From: Climacteris rufus | Taxonomy: Eukaryota > Chordata > Aves > Passeriformes > Climacteridae | DNA length: 64,000 bases | Assembly: GCA_013398175.1 (NCBI GenBank) | Contig: VZRZ01000394.1 | Coordinates: 721,999-785,998, forward strand | Direction: 5' to 3' | In this document: positions 48,237 to 61,117 of the stretch, piece after piece | Numbering within the stretch: position 1 is the stretch's first letter | Layout of the letters: each line of letters opens with the position of its first letter | The notes under the pieces: generated by a model | What the model was told of the DNA's origin: nothing | The model's input: the letters and a program-made list of their open reading frames with translations, nothing else | Database searches by the model: none | Position numbers and translations under genes: made by a program

Positions 48237-48440
48237 GGCTCCAGAAATAAAAACCTGCTGGCAATAAGTGGAAAAGAACACTTCCTTTTCTCTTTACTTC
48301 CCTGCTTAAATTAAACCGCAGTGTGTGAACTAAGCCAAGACTCTACGGGAGCTCTGATGCCAGCTCGACTATGTTAACAGAGTCTGGGTGAAGCCGAGAT
48401 GCTTCTCTCAGGTCACGAGACCGCTGCTGAAGGCTCCGAG
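47995..48440. promoter_or_regulatory. CpG-rich patch with NF-Y and YY1 motifs
   Basis: CpG density is well above that of the flanks, especially at 48005-48110. An NF-Y CCAAT motif on minus (AGCCAATCG, 48148-48156) and a YY1-like AAAATGGC on minus (48208-48215) lie about 60 bp apart. Together these resemble a weak CpG promoter or an enhancer. The direction of transcription is not clear. Confidence 0.35.
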
Positions 48441-50589
48441 TTACTCACGCTTTTTACCTGTGGCATACAGCCTTAATTGCAAAGCAATTCAAGTCCTGAG
48501 GAAAGAATGCAAAGGAAAGAAGGAAAAAAATCAAGACGGGAAACAGTAGGGAAAAAGGAAGAATAAAAAAGTAGCTCCAAGAAAGACCTTGATGACCTTC
48601 AAGAAAAAATACCTCTTATCAACACAGGGACATGATGAAAGACAGATGTAATAAAGGAGCTCAGCGCAGAAGGAGGCCTTTAACCAGCTTTGCAATGCAA
48701 TGCCCTGTCTCAGCTGGATGAGGCTGCTTCATCCCAGCATACAGGTCATGGAACCTTGTCTCTAGATATCAACAGTATCCTCAGGGTTTTTAAATTTCAT
48801 TTACTTTTAATTGCTCTTGGCAATTAAGCACACCTACAGATTGAATTAAAGTTTAAGGATGGTTTTTCTGATGCTTCCAGATATGAATAAGTTTGAGGAG
48901 ACAGTAATTAATAAAGCAAATATTAGACTTACTAGTGCCCTTAGTGCTAAGTGCTACCACCTCTCTGGTATCTTTCATGTGGATGTTCATTTTATAAGGC
49001 CACGCACATTCACAGATGTATCTGAATACTTGCATTTGACATGAGAAAGCAGCCTTCAGGAAAATGCCAGCTGTATTTTGCATTAGCTGTAGAACAGATA
49101 CAATTTCTTTTGTGACTGGAACTAATGCAATCTGCAAGGAAATCAATGCAGGTTCACAGGGAAATAACCAGACAGTTAGCAGAGTGTAGTGCGGTCTAAC
49201 AGAGACATGGTCTGCTAACACTGAAACATGCTCAGTAGTCATGCTTTTGATCTTGCTTCCTTCATAGTACAGCCAAGCCTTCTAGACTACCAGGAGTGCA
49301 TCACACAGCTTCGAAACATATCAATCTTGCACTCACTTTTACTGTCTGCTCTGGTATTTGCATTATGAAGACTGATGTGATTATTCAATGTTGGTTCCAG
49401 AAGTGAGTGTTCTTTATGCTCCCTTGGATTATCAATGTGAAAAACATAGTGGCAGGACTGGAGACTAATTATTTTTAAATGGATTTTTTTTTCCCTTTTA
49501 CAATGGTCCTGGCTCTATTTACTCCATGCCTCTGATCAAAGATGCGTTAAAGCATCTTCCTATCTGCAAATGAGAACTTCATTCAGGCATGGTGTCTGTG
49601 TGCGAGTCCTAGTCCTTCTTTTTATGCTCATTTCAAATGCAGTATTGGGTTTTTAGAGGTTTTTGTTTGGGGTATTTGTTTGTTTGCTTATTTTATTTTT
49701 AAAAAGGCTGTAAAGCAATCACGCTTTATGATGCCAAATCTGTATGGAAGGAGGAAAAAGTAACAGGTCCTAAATCATCAGGGCAATGCTGGAAGAAATT
49801 CATGTCCCAGAAGATGATAAAAAGAATGTGAAAATAAATGGTGAATGAATTACACCATTTATTTATATACATCATTGCAGAGCTAAATATAGCACTGGAA
49901 AGATGTAAAAATGGTGCAATACACGGAGAGGAAAATTGACTGTGCTCAGAAAAAAGGAGTATATCTGACACTAAGGGATTCCCTTCATGTGTGGAGCCAC
50001 ACGACTGTTGGTGTGAAAAGTCCAGAAGTAAAGAATGCATCACTGCTCTTTCTAAATTCTTATATTTTTGCTAATCTGGAAAGCATAATGTAAAAATCTG
50101 CTGTTTTATTGGTGAATGGAGAAGCAACAGCAAACATTTTGTATAAATGGACACTTGCAGCTCAGGAATAATTTTTGCCTTGGACCACCATGGATATATA
50201 CATTATTAAGGCTATGTCCCCCTCCTGAGCTGGAAAACCCTTTCCAGCTTGCTAATGATTTTCTTGAGTTTAATAATTCAGGCTGAATTTTCCATTCTGG
50301 ATGATTATTCCTTTCTGCCACTAAATTCAGGCAAAAGCCAGAGCTGTTTATGAAAGGAAGATGTTTGGGCTGTGGAGGGGGGGGGGGTGTAGTGAAGGCA
50401 TTTTTCAACACTTGCAGCAATCTGCAGAATTGTACAAAGCTCAGGCCATGTAGCAACCACTTGAAAGGTGTTAAGCATCATCTGTACACCATAATCACAC
50501 TGTAGAGTTTTGCTCTCCCATGGAAATCTGCCCACTCAGTTAAATCCTGAATGTTTGCACAAAATGAAACAATTGCCCAGCATGGGCTT
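48441..50589. other. non-coding stretch, no gene recognised
   Basis: No gene is recognised. Minus-strand frames at 48853-49242 (129 codons) and 49726-50043 (105 codons) lack known motifs. A G10 run is at 50378-50387, just before the LTR-like repeat. Confidence 0.55.
50378..50387. repeat. G10 homopolymer
   Basis: Ten consecutive guanines, the longest G run in the window. It could form a G-quadruplex only with other partner runs, which are not present nearby. Confidence 0.9.
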
Positions 50590-51050
50590 CCCATGGGGGT
50601 CACTGCTGGCTGTGGGCATCCCCCTGCTCAGGTGTGGGCTCCTCCAGGGGCTGCAGGTGGATCTCTGGTCCCCCACGGACCTCCCTGGGCTGCAGGGCAC
50701 AGCTGCATCTCCATGGGCTGCACCAGGGGCTGCAGGGGAATTTCCTCTCTGGCACCTGGAGCACCTCCTGCCCCTTCTTCTGCACTGACCTGGGTGTCTG
50801 CAGAACTGCTCCTCTCACATATTCTCACTCCTCACAGCAACTTTTTCCCCTTCTTGACTCTGTTATCCCAGAGGAGCTCTCTCCACTGCTGATGGGCTCA
50901 GCCTTGGCCAGTGGCAGGTCCATCCTGAAGCCCGCCGGCATTGGCTCTATTGGACGTGGGGGAAGCTTCTGGAAATTTCTCACAGAAGCCACCCCTGTAG
51001 CCCCCTGCTGCCAAAACCTTGCCATGCAAACCCAACACAGAAGCAAACAG
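50590..51050 (+). repeat. avian interspersed repeat, probably LTR-type
   Basis: The phrases 'ggggctgcaggtggatctct', 'gggctgcaggggaatttcct', 'cacctggagcacctcctgcc', 'ctcacatattctcactcctc', 'tgatgggctcagccttggcc', 'ggcattggctctattggacg' and 'tctcacagaagccacccctg' occur in this order in a repeat I have seen in many bird genomes. I believe it belongs to an endogenous-retrovirus LTR family but cannot name it or define its ends. The GC-rich frames here (50551-50892, 50634-51131) are this repeat, not host genes. Confidence 0.5.
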
Positions 51051-54000
51051 CCCCAGGGCAGTGTGACAGCAGGACACAACCATACAGGCTGGTTGCTGCA
51101 GTTGCCTAAGGAAGCTCAAAGCATTTCCTAACTTCCAAGTAAGTGACTGTACTGCTTAATATTATTAATTCCTCTTTTTTTTTCTTTCCTAATTACTTTA
51201 TTAAAAGTCAAAGAGAAAGGGAGTTTCTTGAGGCAACAGGAAAACCTCTCAGAGAAATCTCCCAGGATTTGCTGCAGGAAGCCGTATTTAATGCTGTGAT
51301 TGCTGATGTGTGATGGTGGGTCAACAGCAGGGCAAGAATCAGTGAATGTGGGTCCTGGTGCAGAGGACTTGCTGCCAGGTGCCAGTGCTGCACCTTTGGT
51401 GCCTGGGACAGCTGACAGCAGCACACTCAAGCAGGCATTTGATGATGTGCATATACCACAGTATCCACTAAACCCAAAACTCCCTGACTTGGTGAGACAA
51501 AGCCATAGTAACAAGGGCTGTTCCAAAAGGATTCCATGTTTCATCCTCAACAGTCACATCCCTATAGCACCAAGTGATGAGTCTGTCTGGATTTCTCAAA
51601 AGCACAATGCAAGGGAAGTCTCTTTAACTGTGGAGTGCAAGTGGAGAAATATTTGTTAAGATTTGCACAAAACACAAGTGGAGGCTAACACAGAAACCCC
51701 ACTCCTCTTTCCCCTTGTGGTCTCACTACCGAGGTGCTGAGCAGAGGAGCCCTTATCCTGTAAGAACAGAACGTGACAGGCTGATCGACTCCCTGCAGCA
51801 GCTACAAGAACTGCAGTGAAGATGAAGCTGACATTGAACACTGTAACAGCACACTATAAAAATAAAAAAAAGTGTTTTATTTCTCCACTGGGAACTACAG
51901 TTGAATAAGCAGTTTGTAAGGTAAAGTAAAGCAAGACCTGAGGTCCATCAGAAGTCACCAGAGCAGCCTGCTCCAGGATACATGCATTATGGACACTGCA
52001 TAGCAGTTTCACTGTCAGCTCCACATCCCCTCAGGCTCCATATATGCATGAGCAAGTGGTCACTGTGCAGATACCTTCTGTCATATATCTGGGTTTGGGT
52101 ACCAAGTATGATCAATAGTGATGTATTGAGGGCATGTAGATTTTCCTGGGAGTGCAGAAGTGTCAGATTTGAATCCCAAACAGGATAAATTTATTCTCAC
52201 AAAATTACCTGAGAAAACTTTAAACTAGGGACAGATGGAGGATCACATCAGCAAGGCCAGTTGCATAAATATCTACCAGGTCTATAACTGGGAGGGATTT
52301 ATGTCTCCCATGAGATCCCACAGTTTCATTATTATCAGTACAAAACCAGTCAGCATCAGGCCAGTCAAGCTTTGAACTTGACCTATATTACACCTTTCAC
52401 AGCAGAGCAGCCGTAACCTCCAACCAGAAACACCTGGTTTTATAGGAAAGGGAAAAATAACTGATTTTCGTTCTTACCCATGGGGTGGCTAAGGTGAACT
52501 AAAGCAGATCAAAATTCAAGCCCAATATACAGATACAGAAGCAAGCAGATAATAGTGGTCACAGCCACAGCCACAGCCATGATATTTTGAGTAAACCCAT
52601 TTGCACAGCTAACACTGCAGCCTGAAGATGGTGGCAGCTGCTGATTTGGGTTATGGTCACCAAACTGGAAGCCCTCATCCCCAAGGAAAGAAACAAAAAC
52701 TGTTCTCTGTGACAAACAGCCACAGTCTCCTTGCCAACAGCATGGACAGGCAGCAAGGCTGCGCTGAACATCTCATGCTGTTGGTCCCTGCCTTGTTGCT
52801 TGGTGAGAGGCTGGATGGGGATGCAGACAGCTCCTGCCATCAGAGGAGCTCCCAGCAAACAGACACATCTGTCTCCTTGGCTGAGGTTGTAAATTCTGTC
52901 ATGAAATACAGATGACCTTTAGCAAATGTGTCTTCTCCATATCCATAACACCAGTCACAGCAAACCTCTGTTGGGTTGTGGGATCATGTTGGTCTCCAGC
53001 TATTACAGTAATAAACGTGATTAATTGCAGCTATAAAAAGCAATTTCATTCTGTCTGCTAATCTCATGAAACAAAAAAAAATAAATTAAATAAACCAAAG
53101 AATGAACTGCAATAGGACATTTTTACGTCCTTATTGGTTTATCCTCTGACTTTGGACCATGACTCTGATGGCTTGTGATGTGAATGACATTGGCTTTTGC
53201 ATGGTCAGTGTTAGCCATCACTGCTCTGCAGGATGGAGGTGCCACAGGTACTTTCCTTTACAAGGAGGAGGGAACCGTAGCATCTCTCCAAGACTGTTTT
53301 AACCATTAGAAAATACATAACCATTTTGTTACATACCAGCGCAGCAGGGGTCCTTTGCCAAATCAAGTAAAAGCCAATCTTGCAACCTCAGGTGATGAGC
53401 AACCTCTGCTGATTGAATGGAGCTGCAGAAGGCAGGGTTGAAATTAACCCTGAATTTACTTCATCTAAAACACAGATTCTAAAGAGGAGTCTGTTGCTGA
53501 GGCTCAGAGTATATAATGTCATGAATACACATCTGATAGGAACTGCTTGGAGAACACAGCCCTGTGTAAAGTCCAATTTTCAGAAAACTTCAACTAAACT
53601 GAACATCAAACATGTTATTTGCTATTTTCTTTTCTTTGTAGCCTTTTAATCATCATCAGAACATGATTTATCTCTTTGATCACCTTGAAGAATTTCACTT
53701 AACAAAAATGATTTTACTCAAGAGTTTTTTGATTTAACAGAAAACACTGTAACAATATCCAGTGGCTGAAAGCTGAGGCTTGCAATATAAATCAAGATGC
53801 ATATTTTTTAACAAGGATAATTAGCCAATGGAGCAATGTGCCCAAGGATGAAGTGGCTTCTCCAATACCTACGGCCTTCAAACAGCATCAGATTTTTATG
53901 AAGGATTTGACACTTCAATATCCAATGTTAAGAGTGAGGATAGGATCTAGGAGCTAAGGTATATGGGTTATACTGGAGTAATTTCCCATGACCTATGAGT

Positions 54001-55370
54001 CTTTTCACTGAAAACAGAATTTTCTTCAAGCTTTTTGTAGTTTTTATAGCTCCATTTACCAAATGCTGTATGGCATCTCTTCTAACTTTCCAAACAAAGC
54101 TGTATTTATCATGTCTTAAGTTAAAGGAAACCTTCAATAGATACTTCATACAAATACTCACAGCTGCATAAATCATCTGAAAGAGAAGATTGGATGTTTA
54201 TCAGCAAGAAAACAGAAGCTGTAGAAACATGCTTTTTAGCTTCCTTTCTTTGTGCTTCTCTTGTAAAACATTAAGGATGTCCTAGGATGTGAGGTAATTA
54301 GGCAGGTAGTTTATTACAGCCAAATAAATGCCACATACTCCTTCCTCTCTAGAAAGCTTGTAACTCACCATTTATTTCCTCACTACAATGGGTTTATCTG
54401 CAAAGGCTGCATTAACCTGATATGGAAGTTGTAAAAATATTTAAATATCAGAATTTATTCTGGCTCTGGCCCTTTGAGTCTGGGGAGTTGAAACCAGCAC
54501 CATGCCTCTCCATGCTGGAGCTGTGGTCTGAAGTCAGCCCTGCACACAGCCCCCAGCTCTGATGAGAAGGGTCCCACAGTCCTGCCCCATCCCACTCCCA
54601 TCTCTTTCCTCTCTGATCCTTCACTTGGCAGTCCTGAAGGGTTTTCAAAGCCTTCAAGAATGCCACCTCTCTTCACCCAAAGAGCTCAAAGTCTATTGAA
54701 ATAATGAATCATCCTCAGGGAATTTTTTTTTAGCAATAATTTGACCCCATAGAAAAGACCTTTAAAAATAAAAAGACCCTAAACCAAAACAAAACTCCAA
54801 AAGAAACAATGGAGTATTTCCAGGGTACTTTCAAAGTACTGTAGTCCAAAATGTGTTTTTTTTTTATGTAGACTTTCCTATTTCATACTCCCAAGCGCTT
54901 AGAAATTCAAAACCAATGTGTCAAAGTGGGCTGCTTTTTTCATGCTTTCTCATATCTCTGTTTTCAGGCTGTGCTGCTATTTGACTTTCTTCAGCCTTTA
55001 ACTATGCTTCTCATCATGTGAGCATTAAAAATTCAACTCTAAACACAGAATGACCCCCTCTTCACAGTCTATGACAACTAATGCATTACATCCCTATAGT
55101 AAAACATCTTTATTATAACAGCTGCATTATGATTTTGTCTTTTTATCTCAGTCTCCTCAACATAATTGAGAAGGGAAGTCAATTAAGACACAGAACTTAC
55201 AGAGATGTTGATTTTGGGCCCCATTTATATCAGTGACCTCATGCTTCAATTATTTATCTGTGTTATCACAGTATTTAGGAACAGCTGGCATGGAGCAGCT
55301 GCCATGCTGCTACAACACTGGGAAGACTCCTTTTTTGTGTGTTTCCTCACTTAAAGGATTTACAGCCTGA
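51051..55370. other. non-coding stretch, no gene recognised
   Basis: No supported gene. Three tandem ACAGCC units are at 52561-52578. The minus frame at 51128-51550 (140 codons) and the one at 53928-54176 (82 codons, lysine-rich) were inspected and match no family. Confidence 0.55.
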
Positions 55371-55395
55371 GACAGACAGACAGACAGACGGACAG
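55371..55395. repeat. (GACA)n microsatellite, about 6 copies
   Basis: Tandem GACA units with one G interruption (GACGGACAG) near the right end. Confidence 0.9.
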
Positions 55396-58300
55396 AGTGG
55401 AGGAAGCAAGGGACAGATAAACCATTTTCCAGCAGTGAGCTGACAGCATTGCCAGCTGTCCTGTGTCAGGCACAGCACAAGTCCCACTTCACCTGGCACT
55501 GCCTGGTCAGAGACAAAGTCTGTGCAGCCCATCTCCATCAGACACAGCCACTTCCTCCAAAAGAGTCTGATGAACTGCCATGATCTTTTGCCAATGGAAT
55601 GAGAGCTTTGGAAATCTCAGCCCTGGAGGCTGTTGCTTCTTATTTGGAAAAGCAGGGACATAGCTTTCTAAGCCTCCAAGGTGCCTGTGTGACTGGGGTG
55701 GCCCTCCTGCAGCCAGGTGATGTGAGGGCTGCTCTCCACCTCCTGCCATGGGCTGTGGCAGTGCCACCACCTCTCTGCTGCCAAGAGCAAGGCTGTGGAG
55801 CAAGGGCTGTGCACCTGAGCATCAGGGAGTTCCAGAAGTGCTGGGAAGGACATGTGGGACAGAGCTCCTGGGATCTCCCTTGCTTTACAGGCAACAAGAG
55901 AGGATGAGTAAGGCAGGGAGGAAGATGAGGTAAAGCAGGGAGGATAAGGTCAGGCCCATTCTTAATCCCAACCACCCAGGCTGAGCTGGAAGAACAGCCA
56001 AGCTGTGGTCCTTCCAAACCCAGGCATGAACAAGTCTCCCTAGGAAGTACATTTCTTTCTCTTGTTTGGTGGGTGACACTGAGCACAAAGCAAGTGTATA
56101 CAGTAGTGTATATATGAATACTTCTCACCCACTCTCCAAGCAGCTGAAGTGGAACACACAACGAATTTCTGTGTTAAAATCTCTGTAAAGCGTCAGTCAC
56201 TGCTTGCAAAAGGTCACTGTCACTGAAGCAGTTGTTTGGATCCCCTGTGTGGTTGTGCTGTTCTGCATGGACAGAAATACCAACCACAAAGAAGGAATTT
56301 CACTTTCCAAGGCCTTTCCAATGCAGAACTGCTCGTGGTTTTCCTTGTCAATACCTGCCTTTGCAATTTACTCCACACAGGATCACTGTCAGCCTCATTT
56401 TCTTTGCTTTTACATCCATGCAACTGGGAAAACAACTTCAGTACAAAAGGTAGCTGCGTAAAGACAGAATAGAAAGGCTACTAAAGGCAAGAGCAGGCTT
56501 TGAATAGGCTCCACCTTAGAAACCTTTCTGGATGTATTGTTGGAATACTGCCGCATTTATTTTTTTCAAAGACTTCTTTTTTCTGTCCATTCAATTTATT
56601 CCACCTGAATTCTGATCAGGTTGTGCTTGCTCTAATGCAAACTAATAAGGAAGATTTCAGCCTGTGTAGCAGAACAATTTGGCAGTAGGGGACAGGGCAG
56701 GTTTCTCTGACAGATGCAAATATTTACTCCAGACAGCAAACATGTCACAGGGTCGAGCAGCAGAGCAGCTGCCATAGCAGCATAAAGCCACATAATGTTC
56801 TCTTTGGCTCCAGGTCCACATAATTGATTGAATCAGCAGATAATCAGTTACACTAAACACCCACTAAATCTTCTCTTTGTCAGCGAAGATGCAGCTTCTT
56901 ACAGAGAGGGGCATCTGAAGGATGAGACAAAGCTATTTCCCAGAGTCATGTGTAAACACAAATATCATTATTTAAAGTATGCATTGCACACACTTAAACC
57001 AGCCCCTGTGGCAACAGCCAGGGTACTCATAGCCCAATTTTCTCCACAAATTTCATTGAAGAGAAGACAATTTTATAGCACAAGTTTGGAAAAGGATGTT
57101 CCCAGCTGAGACACCTGATCCAAGCTGGCTGCTGGGGCTCTCTGTTCTCTTAATGGAAACGGGAGTGTTTAGGTCATGAACCACCTCGTCCTATTTTAGC
57201 TAAATTGGGATGAGATGAGTCAGGTCCTCGAAACATCTGTTTCTCTCCTCTGGTAATACAAGGTGTTGAGACAAACAGCACACATGCACACATATACTGT
57301 AGAGACTACACAGGGTCAGATGTTTTCCCTGCTCAGCATCCAAATGAGCCTCCCTAGGCACTGCTAACAGAAACCTACCAAGCTGCCAGCTTTGTTCAAA
57401 ATACTGAACTCTTGTAGAAACCTGTCTTCCTTAAATCATTTTCTGGGTCTCATTCCACCTTGTTGTCCAAGTTTCTGTTCTGATCTAGTCCACACTTCTG
57501 CTAAAAAGATCACCTCCATACTCAACTTCTGAATGTATTTCATAAGCCTTCATCCTGGCTGATAGATCCCAAGAACTCATTCCTGCCATGTTGTCCATAG
57601 CAACACTTGTTGATTTGTTCAGGAAAAAATAAATCTTTTTCATTGCTGTTTCTCTTTCCTGACAGCTGCCAAGCAGCAGACAACTTGCGGTCTCGTGGTA
57701 TGACATTCCTAAGGCACAAAACAGTATTTCAGAGACACCTGGAAGACTGTCAACAACCCCACAGCACACAGATAACATATGTTAACAACCAGCCCAAGGC
57801 TCACTGTAACACTGATGAATCTGGGCCAGGTTATGGAGGATTGTGCAGACATCTGGCTTGAGCAGTTTTGCTCTGATACTTTTTGGGAGATACCTCTTCA
57901 GAAGGCATTGAGTCAAACGGCACCTTTGGGGCACTCCCAGACAAAGACAATACATTTCTTCCAGCTCTGGAGCTTACTTAAATGCTGGGATTTTGTTTCA
58001 CCTCCTGAAATTGCTCTGCCCAAATTGTAAAAATGGAGCACAAAAAATTCCTTCAAAATGAGCTGACTCCTGAAAGGGGAGGATTGGTGAGAGTGATTGT
58101 GGGGTTCTTCTAGGTTGGAGAAGGGTGTTAACTTTGAATGCTGCTCAAGCAGATCACATCCATGCACAGCCATGCACTTATACCCAGAAGCCTTTCTCTA
58201 TATTAGTACATATACCCCAGTCTTCACTTCTCTTCAATATTTATTTGTCTCTTTTTGTTGAAGAGCAATATTTCTCTGAAAGCCAATATCTATGTGAGCT

Positions 58301-58869
58301 CAGATGGAAGGAAAAGGGGATGAAAGACTCACACTTTGCAAGTTCACAGATAACAGGAGGCCTAAATGTTGCTTTTGAATCTGTATCTCTGTCTCCATAA
58401 CTGTTTGCCTTACCTGCTAAATCCCCTATAGTAAGAAAAATACACTCTGAGATCATCTGAGGGCATTTCAATGATGCTGAGACAAATCTGTGTTTAGAAT
58501 TTTGAGGACAGCTTTGCAGGATGCTGTTCCCCTTTAATGTACAACAGCCTCCCCATTTATGATGAAAGTTTCCTCCTTGGAGAGCTAAGGGATAAAAAGC
58601 CACCCAAACTGCAGTTCCTTTGTGGTGCTTCAGTGGGAGAGAGTGGCAGTTGATGCTGTCCCATGTTTTCCTTTTGCTGGCTAATCATTTGAGTGTTTCC
58701 AGCGGGAGCAATAGTGCAAAAATGACACCATGTTTAAAAAAAAATAAACTCCAGAGTTTAAATGTATGACTCAACAAAAATAAGTCATGAACAGAGGATC
58801 TTATTTCAAATTCATAGAGAGATAGATGAAAGGAAGGGGGAACAAAATCTGCCTTTATGCAATAGCTTC
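55396..58869. other. non-coding stretch, no gene recognised
   Basis: The GC-richer part at 55500-56000 is open in several frames on both strands (up to 173 codons, minus, 55640-56161). The frames overlap in all phases and match no family. No CpG island. Otherwise nothing is seen. Confidence 0.5.
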
Positions 58870-58945
58870 ACATCTCTCTCAGGTGTAAAACCCCAGAGAC
58901 TTCAATGGAATTGCACCAAGGATGGATTTGGTCCCATATATTTGC
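58870..58945. repeat. fragment of old 'gacttcaatgg' repeat
   Basis: 'ggtgtaaaaccccagagact' followed by 'tcaatggaattgcacc' and 'ggatttggtccc' resembles the ancient amniote repeat family also seen near 8985. Degraded and without clear ends. Confidence 0.35.
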
Positions 58946-60932
58946 CTTAAAGAGTTTATCTGCCCCAAAGAAACAGGTTGTTCTTGGGGAAGTGATAACA
59001 GCTCTGATGCGCACCATAGGGGAAGCTGGTTCCTTGCTGTGTGAAGTGACATGATGTATTAATGGTGCAAGTGAGGACTCTGGAGGAGGCAGGTTTGCAG
59101 AGGGATCCTCCATTTTATATGTTGAATTTGCATTCAACACCAGTTGTGAGCTACTCAGGGCACCTGCCTCACTATTCCTCCTGCATCTGGAGATGAAACG
59201 ATGACTACTAAAATTGAACAGAAGGTAAAACTGAGTCTGGGGCTCAAAAGATTCCAACTTCTGCTCCAGGTCTGCTCCTGGTGGGAGGATGAGACCCCAC
59301 TGGGACTACAGAGCTGGCAAGAGCATCCAGGAAAGCCAGGCTTCAGGACCTTTTCCAGAACAATTTGACTACTCACCCACTTTCTCTGTGTTCTCACCCA
59401 CCTTTTACATGCTCAGCTTTTTCTGCTGTTATTTCACTTATGGAAGTTCCCCTTGCTTGGTTTGTTTTTTTTGCCTTTTGGGCTGTCCAAGGCACAGAAG
59501 TTAAGGCCATCTTGGCCCTCATTTTCAGAACATGCTGTTTAAGGATTTGCTGTGAGCTTTAGTTGTAAGTGACAGAGGCATTTTAGGGGAAATGGTAAAG
59601 GCAAATGTGTTGTGTGTATTTGGTAGCACACAGAAGCCACAGCTGGCATTTGTGTGTAAAGGGTCCACACAGAGCAATGAGCAACTGTTTCTCCAACAGG
59701 CTTGCATAATAAGCTGAGAAAGGTCAATTAATACTAACAAATGCTGAGAAAAAGGAAACAACTGATGTAAATTATACAAAGGCCATACATGCATCTGGTG
59801 GCAGAAACAGGATGTAAGCCCCATTTCTGCATTCTCTGCACAAGATCATCCCTTGTCCAGCAGGATCCTCAGAAAAAGCATCACTGATGTTGTAGCTCTG
59901 TCCAACACTGCAAGTCTAGTGACAAACCACAGAACTGCAAACAACTGTACAGCCAAAGGCAATCTTCTGGTGAGTCTAGGTCTCGAGTTCATCAGATGGT
60001 ATCAGATAACAGAAGGAAAAAGCTATTTCTTGCTGGAAAAAAATGTGTTTTAGACTGAGTGCTTTGGATAAATGGAAACCTACTGTATAGTAGAAGGAGG
60101 ATTTGGGTGCTGAGTTTAGGCTCTGAATGAGCAAAATTGCCTTCCAGGAGAATCAAAGCTGGGGTGTCTTTTTCCACTTCACCTTCTAAGACTCCTCTGA
60201 CTCTATTTCTTGGAAAGAGGGTAAGTCATTACTTAGCTCATAATGAAAACCACAGGAGAGAGAAGGAAAAGAATTAGAAATCTACTGTTATTTCCCTACT
60301 ATATTAAGGAGTGAAAGAGCTCTGTAAAGTGATGCATCTCAATCTATCTGAAGCATAGAATCAACAAAAACAAAATGAGAGGTGAGAGATGCTACACAGA
60401 TAAAACAAGAAAATGGTTTGTACAGTGATTACTTGGTGAAAACACAGCAAGTTAAATTAAATGTGTTGCTGCCCCTCTAAAGCACACCTTTGTCTCCATA
60501 AAAGCATTGAACTGCTTTAAAAGTATTGATTTCAGCAGAAGTGTACAAGCCCTCCACTGCAGAGACACTTATGTTGCTATAAAGAGGCATTCTAAATGCA
60601 GGAATCTGGAAAGGAGAGTAAGTAACTTTTCTGTATAGATATATTCAGTCTCGAGATTATATGGGTATCAAGATTTAGGTTAAGCTTCTCTTATTAAAAA
60701 AAACAATAAAGACCAAAACAAAAAACGAGAGACAGAGAAAGCAGCCAACCTAAAGTAGCTAAAGCACTTCCCAAAAAAAGTTAAACTACAACAGAAATAG
60801 GATTAAACACAGAATTTAAAGTTAAAAAAAAAAATCTTGACTTGTCAATTCTACTAGCACAGAATCTCTATCTCTACTGAGATAAAGTTTTAAAATTATG
60901 ATAGTTCAAGAGGGAATGTATTTTCTCTCTAG
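58946..60932. other. non-coding stretch, no gene recognised
   Basis: No gene is recognised. An open segment before a GTGAGT donor (about 59859-59967) has only a mediocre acceptor, so I do not call an exon. Confidence 0.5.
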
Positions 60933-61117
60933 GTGCCCAAATGGGAGTCTCACAACTCCTGGCCAAAGTCTCTGCTGATGCAGCAGCCACCAACTGCTGG
61001 TTGCCTACATTTGCACCTGAGAATGGGACCCTTCCCTTTAGAAGAGATTTTAAAGATTGATTTCAAGAAGGAGGGTACACCTTGCCTTGCAGATGAACAA
61101 GTTAAGCACCCCCCATT
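60933..61117 (+). other. candidate exon, 185 nt
   Basis: Acceptor TTTTCTCTCTAG ends at 60932 and donor GTAAGT begins at 61118. The whole 185 nt is open in one frame (VPKWESHNSWPKSLL...), which meets a stop inside the donor. The length is 3n+2. The translation is not recognised, and splice-bounded open segments of this size do arise by chance. Confidence 0.2.

Noticed and set aside
53928..54176. 82-codon lysine-rich minus-strand frame
   Set aside because: It looked protein-like at first, but it has no recognised motif and no matching splice signals at both ends.
55640..56161. 173-codon minus-strand frame in GC-richer DNA
   Set aside because: Neighbouring phases on both strands are equally open, and the translation matches no family. 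It is compositional.
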